The notes below the pieces were generated by a model. It saw nothing but the letters and a program-made list of their open reading frames with translations. It did no database searches and was not told the origin of the DNA. A DNA stretch of 64,000 bases from Clostridium sp. OS1-26 (GTDB lineage: Bacteria; Bacillota; Clostridia; Clostridiales; Clostridiaceae): assembly GCF_030915445.1 (NCBI RefSeq), contig NZ_CP133264.1, positions 806,001 through 870,000 of the forward strand. The letters run 5' to 3'. Shown piece after piece: positions 35,325 through 43,890 of this stretch; the first letter of the stretch is position 1, and each line of letters opens with the position of its first letter. The position numbers were made by a program, and so were the translations under genes.

Positions 35325-35486
35325 ATGTCAAACTTCAAAAAGTTATTATTTATTTTAATTTTTATACTTATTGTTGAAATCATATTTATATTTACAAAAC
35401 ATAAGATGTCTCCAAACAAAGATACATTAAAATATAACAACCTTTTATGTAGAAGCTATCATATAAATTTACTATCGTATAAATGA
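35325..35486 (+). CDS. Small single-span membrane protein
   Basis: A 53-residue frame starts at ATG 35325 after GGGGTGA. It has one hydrophobic segment (LLFILIFILIVEIIFIF) and a basic C-terminus. A hairpin (CCCTATCA/TGATAGGG) at about 35290-35315 overlaps its ribosome binding site, which could regulate translation. I do not recognise the family. Confidence 0.5.
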   Translation: MSNFKKLLFILIFILIVEIIFIFTKHKMSPNKDTLKYNNLLCRSYHINLLSYK

Positions 35487-35508
35487 AGTATGTATGGATT
35501 AAAAGACT

Positions 35509-35589
35509 GAAAGTTAACTTATGCAAAGGGATATGTCTCCAAAGCTGACTGAAGCTTGGAAACATATCCGGTCGTATAAGTTAACTTTC
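35509..35589. repeat. Palindromic dispersed element, short copy (B)
   Basis: GAAAGTTAACTTAT and ATAAGTTAACTTTC are perfect inverted ends. Inner stretches GGGATATGTCTCCAAAGCT and AGCTTGGAAACATATCC also pair, making an 81-bp rod. It is the shortest copy of the family seen at 27018, 37946 and 63532. Lying between convergent genes and followed by T-rich DNA, it could also act as a terminator. Confidence 0.8.
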
Positions 35590-35601
35590 TAATTTTCAAC
35601 C

Positions 35602-36711
35602 CTATAAAACAACTAATTCATAATCTTGAGTACCTATACCTATTTGTTCGGCATGCTTTAAACCAGCCTCCCAGTTGGTATTTACATGTATATGAGTGAA
35701 TTTATCTTCACCTTCATGATAGTGTTCATGCTCAATAACTGATCCATTTATTATCGGAGCTTTGTTTACCAAATCCACACAGGCTCTATCTAGTGCAACA
35801 GGATCAAAGGAAGCAGCTATACCTATATCTGGTACAATAGCTATATCATTTGAATTCCAGCAATCACAATTAGGTGAAACATTCATTATAAAGCTAATAT
35901 GGAAGTTAGGCTTATCTTTAATAACCGCATAAGTGTATTCTGCAATTTTTTCATTTGCAGTATCAGCTGATTCATTCCATATAACTTGTGCAGCGTTAAA
36001 TTGACATATAGCAACACATTGACCACACCCTATACACTTACTGTAATCTATATCTGCCTTTTTGTCTTTGTCAATTACTATAGCAGATTGTGAGCAGCTT
36101 TTTATACATTGTCCACATGCAACACAATTCTCCTTTTTTATCTTTGGTTGAGACGCGGAATGCATTTCTAATTTCCCACCTCTTGAACCTGATCCCATTC
36201 CTAAGTTTTTTATAGCACCACCAAACCCAGTCATTTCATGGCCCTTAAAATGATTCATGGATATAATTATATCTGAATCTGCAATAGCAGTACCTATTTT
36301 AGCTGTTTTGCAATGCTTACAATTGATTTCTATCTCTCTATAATCTGTCCCCTTTAAGCCATCTGCAATTATAACATTACATCCAACTGACAATGGATTA
36401 AAACCATTCTCAAAAGCAGCCTCTAAGTGGTCTATAGCATTTGATCTTCTTCCTGTATATAATGTATTGGCATCAGTAAGAAATGGTATTCCCTCTAATT
36501 TCTTAATTACTTTTACTAATTTTGCGGCATAATTAGGCCTAATATAGGCTAAATTTCCTGGTTCTCCAAAGTGAATCTTTACAGCTACAAATTTATTTTT
36601 AAAATCAATATTTTCAATGCCAGCCTTTTTTATTAATTTCTCGAGTTTATCTAATAAATTTAAGCCTGGTTTTGTTTTTAAGTCTGTAAAATATACTTTA
36701 GACTTTTCCAT
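35602..36711 (-). CDS. DUF362 protein with two [4Fe-4S] clusters
   Basis: The 369-residue product has an N-terminal DUF362 region (KIHFGEPGNLAYIRP, MNHFKGHEMTGFGGAIKN) and two ferredoxin motifs, CVACGQCIKSC near residue 195 and CIGCGQCVAIC near residue 225. It is a cytosolic iron-sulfur protein of unknown electron-transfer role. It is single-gene and convergent with the small membrane protein. Confidence 0.88.
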   Translation of the reverse strand: MEKSKVYFTDLKTKPGLNLLDKLEKLIKKAGIENIDFKNKFVAVKIHFGEPGNLAYIRPNYAAKLVKVIKKLEGIPFLTDANTLYTGRRSNAIDHLEAAFENGFNPLSVGCNVIIADGLKGTDYREIEINCKHCKTAKIGTAIADSDIIISMNHFKGHEMTGFGGAIKNLGMGSGSRGGKLEMHSASQPKIKKENCVACGQCIKSCSQSAIVIDKDKKADIDYSKCIGCGQCVAICQFNAAQVIWNESADTANEKIAEYTYAVIKDKPNFHISFIMNVSPNCDCWNSNDIAIVPDIGIAASFDPVALDRACVDLVNKAPIINGSVIEHEHYHEGEDKFTHIHVNTNWEAGLKHAEQIGIGTQDYELVVL

Positions 36712-36922
36712 TTAAATTTCCCCCTTTAAAACTATACAAAATAAATGTATTGATAAGATATAGTATATCAACTTTCAATATGCTTTTAAAGTAAGATACT
36801 TTATTGAAATATAGTAACTTTTATGATACTAAGATAAACTTTTTATTATTAGTACTTTACAAAAGTAACATTTTTTAACTTCGTAGAATAGTATGAAATT
36901 ATCAATGTTCGGAGGTATATAG

Positions 36923-37900
36923 ATGTTACAAAAAAAATGGCTTTGTTGCCCTTATACCATGTGCCAATTCTGCAGCAGCTTTTATCAGTGCCATCCAAAT
37001 ATGCATACGAAAGGCAACGAAGAAAACTCTATTGACAAAAATGAGAGTAGAGAAGAAACCTCAGGAAATGATGTAGATGCAAATAACGACACTAACATAG
37101 AAGACTGAAGTGAGGATTTTAGTGACAGCAGGTCAAATTTAGATATAGATGTATACTTAGATGCATTTAGAGCGCCTCAAGATGAAATAAATCAAATATT
37201 AAGGTTGCTAGCTAGAGATGAGCCTAATATTTATAATACGATGACGGAGCATGGAATTAATAGACGTACTTCTGATTACTTATTTAGATTAATCATTGGA
37301 TACGTACTTGATAATGCAGAAAAATATTCAGGAAACGAAAATCAAAAGATAAATGCCATCTCCAAGGATTTCGAGAAAAGATATTCCTATGTTTTATCGT
37401 CTTTAGTAAATATGGGTATACCTCGTAATAAACTTAATGAGCTTATAAAGAAAGTTATTAGATTTACACTAAATAATGCACAAATCTCTGCTGAAAAAGG
37501 ATGGAGTAAGTGGGAGGACTTAGGTGGCAGTTTAACTTCTGCTCCTAGCGCATCTTCTTGGGGAGCAAATAGATTAGATGTTTTCGTTAAAGGGACTGAC
37601 AATGCTATGTATAATAAATGGTGGGATGGTTCTAGGTGGAGTGATTGGGAAGATCTCGGTGGTAATATAGCATCTGAACCTGCAGCATCATCAGCTCGCC
37701 CTAATCATATTGATGTTTTTGCTAGAGGTAGGAATGGAGAATTACTCTATAAATCTTGGAACGGAAATCGATGGAGTTCATAGCAAAACCTTGATGGAAA
37801 CTTGACCTCTGCACCTGCATCAGCGTCCTGGGGACCTAACCGTATTGATGTTTTTGCAAAAGGGAAAAATGATCATCTATGGCACATTTGGAAGGATTAA
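36923..37900 (+). pseudogene. DUF346 beta-propeller/lectin-like protein broken by two nonsense codons
   Basis: One frame runs from ATG 36923 to TAA 37900 but is interrupted by TGA at 37106-37108 and TAG at 37781-37783. The N-terminus is Cys-rich (CCPYTMCQFCSSFYQC), followed by an acidic linker, a helical middle and three DUF346 repeats (WSKWEDLGG, NRLDVFVKG, NAMYNKWWDG). The TAG sits where the repeat has Trp (WSS[W]QNLDG). If read through, the protein would be about 325 residues. Confidence 0.75.
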
Positions 37901-37945
37901 TATAAAAATTATGCGATATAAATTCGCTGTGTAGGGTTAAATGCC

Positions 37946-38106
37946 GAAAATTGACTTACACAAAGGGCTATGTTTCCAAAGCTGAAGGTAGATTTAAAAA
38001 TTTTGTGTCAGTCTTAGTGAAGGGTTTTAAGACAAGCTTTAGACTGACTAAAAGTTTTTAACGGACTGAAGCTTGAAAACATAGCTCGGAGTGTAAGTCA
38101 ATTTTC
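37946..38106. repeat. Palindromic dispersed element, mid-size copy (C)
   Basis: Ends GAAAATTGACTTACAC and GTGTAAGTCAATTTTC are perfect inverted repeats. The following TATGTTTCCAAAGCTGAAG and the inner block TCAGTCTTAGTGAAGGGTTT are shared with copy A. No ORF is evident. It fills most of the 411-bp gap before greA. Confidence 0.8.
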
Positions 38107-38311
38107 CGTCTTGTACCCTTAGGATCTTATGTCGCATAATTTTTACTATATGAATTACGTTTAAAATTATATGCTTATGGGAAATATCTAAATGATTGTT
38201 ATCTTGTTGTAATATTATATTGGTGATATTATATATAGTATAAACAAATAAAGCATGGTTGTAAGCAATTTTGCTATATTAATAAAATTTTAGATAGTGG
38301 GTGATTTTTTC

Positions 38312-38776
38312 ATGCGTAATTTAATGTTGACAGAAGCGGGAAAGAAAAAACTAGAAGAAGAGTTAGAATACTTAAAAACTGTAAAAAGAGTAGAAATAAA
38401 GGCTGCGTTAAAAGCTGCTCGTGCACAGGGTGACCTTAGTGAAAACGCAGATTATAGTGCTGCTAAAGAAGATCAATCAATGACTGAAACAAGAATAATG
38501 GAATTAGAAGAAATACTTAAAAATGCACAAATCATTGAAAGTTCTGATGAAGAAGATGTATTTGGTATTAACAAAACAGCTTTAGTAAAATTTTATGATA
38601 TTGATGAAACTGAAGAGGTTACATTAGTTAGTACCGTTGAGGCAGATGCTAAAAATATGAAAATAAGCATTGAGTCACCACTTGGCGAAGTATTATATAA
38701 ATTAAAAGTTGGCCAAAAGAAAACTGTAACATCACCAGATGGCGAGTATGACGTAGAAGTTATAAAGATACTATAA
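38312..38776 (+). CDS. greA: Transcription elongation factor GreA
   Basis: The 154-residue product starts at ATG 38312 (the in-frame GTG at 38297 is part of the ribosome binding site GGGTGA). It has the N-terminal coiled coil with the signature ARAQGDLSENADYSAAKEDQ and a C-terminal FKBP-like domain. GreA stimulates cleavage of backtracked RNA by RNA polymerase. Confidence 0.93.
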   Translation: MRNLMLTEAGKKKLEEELEYLKTVKRVEIKAALKAARAQGDLSENADYSAAKEDQSMTETRIMELEEILKNAQIIESSDEEDVFGINKTALVKFYDIDETEEVTLVSTVEADAKNMKISIESPLGEVLYKLKVGQKKTVTSPDGEYDVEVIKIL

Positions 38777-38786
38777 GAAATACATA

Positions 38787-38825
38787 AGATTCACTCCTAA
38801 TAGAAAAATTCATAGGAGTGAATCT
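38787..38825. terminator. Terminator between convergent greA and efflux operon
   Basis: AGATTCACTCCTA/TAGGAGTGAATCT form a 13-bp stem with a 13-base loop. Confidence 0.8.
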
Positions 38826-38868
38826 ATTCATTTAAAAAATCTTTGGCTTGTCATTTTCTTTCGGATAT

Positions 38869-40002
38869 CTAATCAAGTGTTTTACTAAACTTCTTCATAG
38901 TTAGGCCAACAATTATAAGAATTAAAATTAATAAAGAAACAATCGGACTTATCAAATAAGTTATTCCAACTCCCTTCACTATTATTCCTCTTAAGACCTG
39001 TAAAAAGTAAGTCATAGGTAAAACATTACTTATATAATAGATAATCTTAGGCATAGACTCTCTTGGAAACATAAATCCAGAAAGTAATACACTAGGTAAT
39101 AGAAGAGCAATTGATGCCTGCATAGCTTGCAGTTGAGTTTTAGCTACTGTGGAAATTAGCATACCCATAGCTAGAGAACATATTAAAAATAATGTCCCAA
39201 GTAAAATTAGCAATGCCACACTTCCCTTTATTGTTACCCCGAATATTATATTTCCTAAAAGCAAGGCCACAATCATATCAAAAAAACCTATTATAGTGTA
39301 TGGTATAAGCTTACCAACTATTAGCTCAAAAGATGTAACTGGAGTCATAATAAGCTGTTCTATCGTACCCTTTTCTCTTTCTCTAACCATAGCAAAAGAT
39401 GTTAATATTACTGTTATATTTTGAAGAATCAGCCCTATAACCCCTGGTACATTAAACTTACTGCTCTCAAGAGTGGGATTATATAGCACAAATGGCTTCA
39501 AACTTATACCTGTGTTTTCTTGTTTTCCTAGTGCTGACCTTTGGGTCTCAATTTCCCTCATTTTTAAAGAATAATTATTCCCAATGAGCAGTGAATATGA
39601 CATAGCAGTTCTCGCTATAGTAGGATCTGATCCGTCCACCAATACCTGTACTTCAGTTGGGCTATTTCTTCTCAACTCCTTAGTATAATCAGGTGGTATA
39701 ACAAGTCCAACTTTAACCTTTCCCATCGCTATATATTCCTCAACCTCTTTTGGTGAATTTACTTCCCCGTAAAGTCTAAAGTAAGAGGAATTCGTAAACT
39801 TACTTGTTAACTCACGGCTCTCTGAAGTTCTGCTTCCATCATAAACTATCAAATCTACGTTATTTACATCGGTATTAACTGCAAATCCAAACAATAAGAG
39901 CATCATTATTGGCATCATCAATGCTATTACAAGGCTAGCTTTATCCCTTTTTATGTGAATAAATTCTTTTTTAGTTATAGTCATTAGCCTCTTCCACTGC
40001 AT
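38869..40002 (-). CDS. ABC-2 type efflux permease (YbhR/YbhS-like)
   Basis: The 377-residue product has a first membrane segment after an N-terminal KKEFIHIKRDKASL, a large extracellular domain (residues 45-170), and five more segments with the ABC-2 motif MVREREKGTIEQLIMTPV. It abuts the ATPase gene. With HlyD and TetR genes it forms a drug or metabolite exporter like E. coli YbhGFSR, but with one permease. Confidence 0.88.
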   Translation of the reverse strand: MQWKRLMTITKKEFIHIKRDKASLVIALMMPIMMLLLFGFAVNTDVNNVDLIVYDGSRTSESRELTSKFTNSSYFRLYGEVNSPKEVEEYIAMGKVKVGLVIPPDYTKELRRNSPTEVQVLVDGSDPTIARTAMSYSLLIGNNYSLKMREIETQRSALGKQENTGISLKPFVLYNPTLESSKFNVPGVIGLILQNITVILTSFAMVREREKGTIEQLIMTPVTSFELIVGKLIPYTIIGFFDMIVALLLGNIIFGVTIKGSVALLILLGTLFLICSLAMGMLISTVAKTQLQAMQASIALLLPSVLLSGFMFPRESMPKIIYYISNVLPMTYFLQVLRGIIVKGVGITYLISPIVSLLILILIIVGLTMKKFSKTLD

Positions 40003-40793
40003 TATTTATCGCCTCTTTTCTGCCTCGTTAATTTTAAATCATCAAAAGATGATATAACATCCTTATTTGAAAGCTCTTTAACATAGCTTATAAATATATC
40101 TTCTAAGTTATTTATACCATGTTCCTCATACAAACTATCAGTAGTGCTAATAGTAATGAGTTTACTATTATAGATAAAACCTATGATATCACAGATTGAA
40201 GCCTCATCCATGTAGTGAGTTGTTACTAATACCGTTATCCCACCTTTAACGAGATTAGTTATTGTACTCCAGAACTCTCTTCTTGATACTGGATCCACTC
40301 CTGCTGTTGGCTCATCTAGTATTAAAAGACTAGGTTTATGAATAAGAGAGCATCCCAATGCTAATCTTTGCTTCCATCCACCGGATAATGTACCAGCTAA
40401 ACTTTTCTCTTTTCCTGTTAGATTAGCCATTTCAATTAATTCTCTTTTTCGTTCTTCTAGTTTATCCTTGGGTATCATATATATGTTTCCATAAAACTCT
40501 AGGTTTTCTTCTACTGTTAAATCCTCATATAAACTAAACTTTTGAGACATATATCCTATATTTTGTTTTATTTTCTCTGATTCTTTTATAAGGTCATACC
40601 CTAAAACCTTTCCTTCTCCCGAGGTTGGTTTTAGTACGCCACAAATCATTCTTATAGTTGTAGACTTTCCCGAACCATTAGGCCCTAGAAAACCAAATAT
40701 TTTGCCTTTAGGAATGTCAAATGATAAATCATCTACAGCTGTAAAGTTCCCAAACTTTTTTGTAAGGTTTTTTATAGAGATGGCATATTCCAT
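40002..40793 (-). CDS. ABC efflux ATPase (YbhF-like, single domain)
   Basis: The 263-residue product has Walker A GPNGSGKST, signature LSGGWKQRL, Walker B LLILDEPTAGVD and switch VTTHYMDE. The gene overlaps the permease start and follows the HlyD gene by 12 bp. It energises the exporter. Confidence 0.92.
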   Translation of the reverse strand: MEYAISIKNLTKKFGNFTAVDDLSFDIPKGKIFGFLGPNGSGKSTTIRMICGVLKPTSGEGKVLGYDLIKESEKIKQNIGYMSQKFSLYEDLTVEENLEFYGNIYMIPKDKLEERKRELIEMANLTGKEKSLAGTLSGGWKQRLALGCSLIHKPSLLILDEPTAGVDPVSRREFWSTITNLVKGGITVLVTTHYMDEASICDIIGFIYNSKLITISTTDSLYEEHGINNLEDIFISYVKELSNKDVISSFDDLKLTRQKRGDK

Positions 40794-40805
40794 AATAAGC
40801 CTCCA

Positions 40806-41918
40806 TTATTTCAAATTTACATCAAGAAGCATACCAGTTTTTACATTATCAATATTATCCAAAATTTTTATTTTCACTTCATATACAAGCTTAGTTCTGT
40901 CATTTTTAGTAACTATATTCATTGGAGTAAATTCTGCTTCTGGTGATATATATATTATCTTTCCTTTTATGGTTTTATCCTTTAAAAAATCACTTGTAAG
41001 TGTTACTTCCTTTTCTAGTTTAATGTTTGTAAGTACACTTTCAGGTACATAAATTTTTACCCATAGATTTTTGTCATCTAACAATGTAGCAACTGCACTA
41101 CCTGGTGCTATATATTCACCTTTCTTAAAATTAATAGTTTCTATAATACCATCAGTAGATGTCACTATATTGCTTTTATCTAGCATAACTTTACTAAGCT
41201 CATAACTGTTCTTTGCTTTTTCTACTCCATACTGTGCTGAGTCTTTATCTCTTTCTGTAGCACCATTTACTAATAACTGCAGCTTTGCATTGGATGAATC
41301 TAGCTGTGCATTATAGTTGCTGGCCTGCGCTTTAGAACTTTCCAATGAATCTTTATCATTATTAAGTACGTTTGTAGCATTATCAAGTTCATTTTTAGCA
41401 GCATCCATTTTGTATTTTGAATCCGCTCCACTTTTGTATAATGCCGCTGCATCATCATATATCTTTTTCTTATAATCAAAATTTGTTTGCGCAGCGTTTA
41501 AATTATTTTCTGCAATTTTTACTGCTGCTTCTCCTTGATTTACTAATGATTGTGCTTGTCTCACTAAAGCCTCTTGAGCTTTTATCTCTTCAGCTCTAGT
41601 ACCATCTTGTGTTTTACCTAATTCATTTTCAGCGCTTTTTATTGCTATCTCAGAATCTTGAAGTTTTAATGAATTTTCATCAGAATCTATAGTTGCAACT
41701 AATTCACCGGCCTTTACCTTGCTTCCTTCTTGAAGTTTAATCTCCTTTACCTTTCCACCAATCTCTGTAGATAGGTTTATCTTATCTGCTTCCACGGTAC
41801 CGTAATATACAAATTCGTCTTTTTGCTTATCCTTAATGGATTTAAAAATAAAACCACCAGAAACTGCAATTATTAGAGTAATAAGTATTAACACTTTTAC
41901 ATTTTTCTTTTTATCCAC
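40806..41918 (-). CDS. HlyD/membrane fusion protein of the efflux operon (YbhG-like)
   Basis: The 370-residue product has one N-terminal membrane anchor, a lipoyl-like half (GKVKEIKLQEGSKVKAGELV), a long alpha-helical hairpin (residues about 85-230) and a beta-barrel end (DGIIETINFKKGEYIAPG). In Gram-positives such proteins support substrate hand-over to the outside. Confidence 0.9.
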   Translation of the reverse strand: MDKKKNVKVLILITLIIAVSGGFIFKSIKDKQKDEFVYYGTVEADKINLSTEIGGKVKEIKLQEGSKVKAGELVATIDSDENSLKLQDSEIAIKSAENELGKTQDGTRAEEIKAQEALVRQAQSLVNQGEAAVKIAENNLNAAQTNFDYKKKIYDDAAALYKSGADSKYKMDAAKNELDNATNVLNNDKDSLESSKAQASNYNAQLDSSNAKLQLLVNGATERDKDSAQYGVEKAKNSYELSKVMLDKSNIVTSTDGIIETINFKKGEYIAPGSAVATLLDDKNLWVKIYVPESVLTNIKLEKEVTLTSDFLKDKTIKGKIIYISPEAEFTPMNIVTKNDRTKLVYEVKIKILDNIDNVKTGMLLDVNLK

Positions 41919-41941
41919 TATATTTCACTCCTTTATTAAAA

Positions 41942-42610
41942 CTATATATTACTCACTCCGTTTAAAAATATATCAACAATCTTTCTTAATTCATCTTCGT
42001 GATTTTCACCTTGAAAAAAATCTGGAAAAGTATTGGAAAATATAACATAACCTAAAAGTAAACTCATGAGTGTCCTTGTAACTAACTTAGGTTCTAGGTC
42101 TCTAAAATTATTATTTTTTATATTAGATTCAATGAAAAAATTTATAAATGGAATGAGTTTAGGTGCTAAGTCTTTTCGCAAAGTTTCTAATAATTCTGGT
42201 TGGTAAGCTGCCTCCATAAATACTGTTTTAATTAATGGTAGGTTTTTATCAATTAAATAGAATCTATCAATTAATAAATTATTAATTACCTCTTCTACTG
42301 GCTTATCTTCCTCATTTTTTATAATTCTCTCTGCAGAGTCTAAAATCATAGGCCTGAAAAACTTTGTAATGAGCGGTATTAATAGACCCATAAGCAAATC
42401 TTTTTTAGTTTTATAATATCTAAATATAGTTCCTTCAGCTACATCAGCTTCCTTTGCAATTTCACTCGTTCTGCTTCCATCAAACCCCTTAGCTGAAAAT
42501 ACTTTTACAGCAGCCTCTAATATCTGCCATTGTCTTTTCGTCATTTCTTCTTCTGAAAAGCCTTCATTTGATAAAAGCTTTTCAATAATCTCTTTATTTT
42601 CTATGTCCAT
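41942..42610 (-). CDS. TetR family regulator of the efflux operon
   Basis: The 222-residue product has a TetR helix-turn-helix at residues about 25-70 (VFSAKGFDGSRTSEIAKEAD, EGTIFRYYKTKKDLL) and a divergent ligand domain. It is the first gene of the operon, 23 bp before HlyD, and probably represses it through the palindrome at 42661. Confidence 0.9.
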   Translation of the reverse strand: MDIENKEIIEKLLSNEGFSEEEMTKRQWQILEAAVKVFSAKGFDGSRTSEIAKEADVAEGTIFRYYKTKKDLLMGLLIPLITKFFRPMILDSAERIIKNEEDKPVEEVINNLLIDRFYLIDKNLPLIKTVFMEAAYQPELLETLRKDLAPKLIPFINFFIESNIKNNNFRDLEPKLVTRTLMSLLLGYVIFSNTFPDFFQGENHEDELRKIVDIFLNGVSNI

Positions 42611-42660
42611 CTTTATCCTCCATTTTATATAAGTAGAATATTTTTATAGTATTGACTCAC

Positions 42661-42686
42661 TTAAAATGAGTGAGTACTCATTTTAA
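42661..42686. promoter_or_regulatory. Palindromic operator upstream of the TetR gene
   Basis: TTAAAATGAGT and ACTCATTTTAA are exact inverted repeats spaced by GAGT. On the minus strand TTGACA lies just upstream (about 42715), so repressor binding here would overlap the promoter. Confidence 0.7.
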
Positions 42687-42771
42687 ATTTATTATATTTT
42701 CTGAACTTTGTCAATTGCTTTTATCGAAATAAATTCACATTTTATTAAACTGGATAACTTATGTAAAAATA

Positions 42772-42800
42772 TTGACATAAAAGTACTTTTATGTTAATAT
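42772..42800 (+). promoter_or_regulatory. Consensus promoter with a 20-bp palindrome in its spacer
   Basis: TTGACA at 42772-42777, a 17-bp spacer and TAATAT at 42795-42800 make a near-consensus sigma-A promoter for the YitT-family gene. The palindrome ACATAAAAGTACTTTTATGT occupies 42775-42794, between the hexamers. An unknown regulator probably binds there. Confidence 0.75.
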
Positions 42801-42839
42801 AAGATTAACTAAAAAATATATCATTAATTTATAAAAAGA

Positions 42840-42926
42840 CGTTCACATGAGCGCATTTAGCATATGTGTAATGAGAGCATATTAATCTGAGGAATTTAAT
42901 TCTCTTGGGTTTATATGCTCTTTTTT
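42840..42926 (+). promoter_or_regulatory. Attenuator-like leader ahead of the YitT-family gene
   Basis: AGAGCATAT (42874-42882) and ATATGCTCT (42913-42921) close a stem around a nested hairpin, followed by TTTTTT: an intrinsic terminator 30 bp before the gene. An upstream AGCATAT (42859-42865) could pair with the same ATATGCT and prevent terminator formation. I do not recognise a known riboswitch class. Confidence 0.6.
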
Positions 42927-42955
42927 AATGAATATAATAAACGGGAGGGGTTAGT

Positions 42956-43804
42956 ATGAAAAAAAATTTTAAAAGTTTCTTTGTAATTTTTATTGGAGCA
43001 TTATTAGTGGCCGTAGGCACTTACTTTTTTCTAGCTCCAAACCATATTGCTGCTGGTGGAATAAGCGGTGCTGCTATAATAATAAATAGTATTTTCCCAA
43101 GCCTACCTATTGGAGCATTGATGATGGCTATGGAAGTAATATTATTTATAACTGGTATTTTAATAATTGGACCTGTTTTTGGAGGGAAAACTATATTCTG
43201 TAGTTTTTCTGTTTCAGGAATAATTCTACTACTGGAAAAGCTTTTCCCTAATGTTCGCCCTTTAAGTAATGATATGTTAGTTCAACTTATATTCGGTGTG
43301 TTAATATGTGGTGTAGGAATGGCAATCGTATTTGATCAAGATGCATCTACTGGTGGTACAGACATTATTGCAAAAATAATAAACAAGTATTTTAAAATTA
43401 GCATTGGTAAATGTGTGTTAATCGCCGATATTGTTATTACAGTAGCCGCTTCTATTGTATTTGGAATAGATAAAGGTATGTATGCAATTCTTGGTGTAAT
43501 ACTAAATTCAACACTTATAGATACTGTAATAAAAAACCTAAATACCTATAAACAAGTAGCTATAATAAGTAATGCAGGTGAGGAAATAAAAGATTATATA
43601 GTAGATACATTAGATAGAAGTGCTACCATATACTACGCTAAAGGCGCTTATAACAATAATGAAAGAGAAGTAATTACTACTGTTGTGAATAGAAAACAAT
43701 TTATGAAATTAAAGGACTATATAAAAGATATTGATGAGAGAGCTTTTATCACAGTTAATGAAGTTAATGAGGTTCTCGGAGAAGGCTTTGCAGAAATTGC
43801 ATAA
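42956..43804 (+). CDS. YitT family membrane protein with DUF2179 domain
   Basis: The 282-residue product follows GGGAGGGG. It has five or six membrane segments, including FFLAPNHIAAGGISGAAI and DQDASTGGTDIIAK, and a C-terminal DUF2179 domain from about residue 210. It is related to the gene at 17378. The promoter palindrome and attenuator suggest tight control; substrate unknown. Confidence 0.9.
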   Translation: MKKNFKSFFVIFIGALLVAVGTYFFLAPNHIAAGGISGAAIIINSIFPSLPIGALMMAMEVILFITGILIIGPVFGGKTIFCSFSVSGIILLLEKLFPNVRPLSNDMLVQLIFGVLICGVGMAIVFDQDASTGGTDIIAKIINKYFKISIGKCVLIADIVITVAASIVFGIDKGMYAILGVILNSTLIDTVIKNLNTYKQVAIISNAGEEIKDYIVDTLDRSATIYYAKGAYNNNEREVITTVVNRKQFMKLKDYIKDIDERAFITVNEVNEVLGEGFAEIA

Positions 43805-43845
43805 TAAAGAATGGGTACTAGCTTCGCTAGTACCCATTCTTTATT
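43803..43845. terminator. 20-bp bidirectional terminator
   Basis: AATAAAGAATGGGTACTAGC and its exact reverse complement flank a TTC loop. It serves the YitT-family gene and the convergent hcp. Confidence 0.92.
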
Positions 43846-43890
43846 AAGTTTATTTAAGACTATCTGCTCTAATTATTCTCCGTGCTCTGT

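Noticed and set aside
42840..42926. Known riboswitch class upstream of the YitT-family gene
   Set aside because: I could not match the leader to any class I know; only the terminator and a competing pairing are supported.
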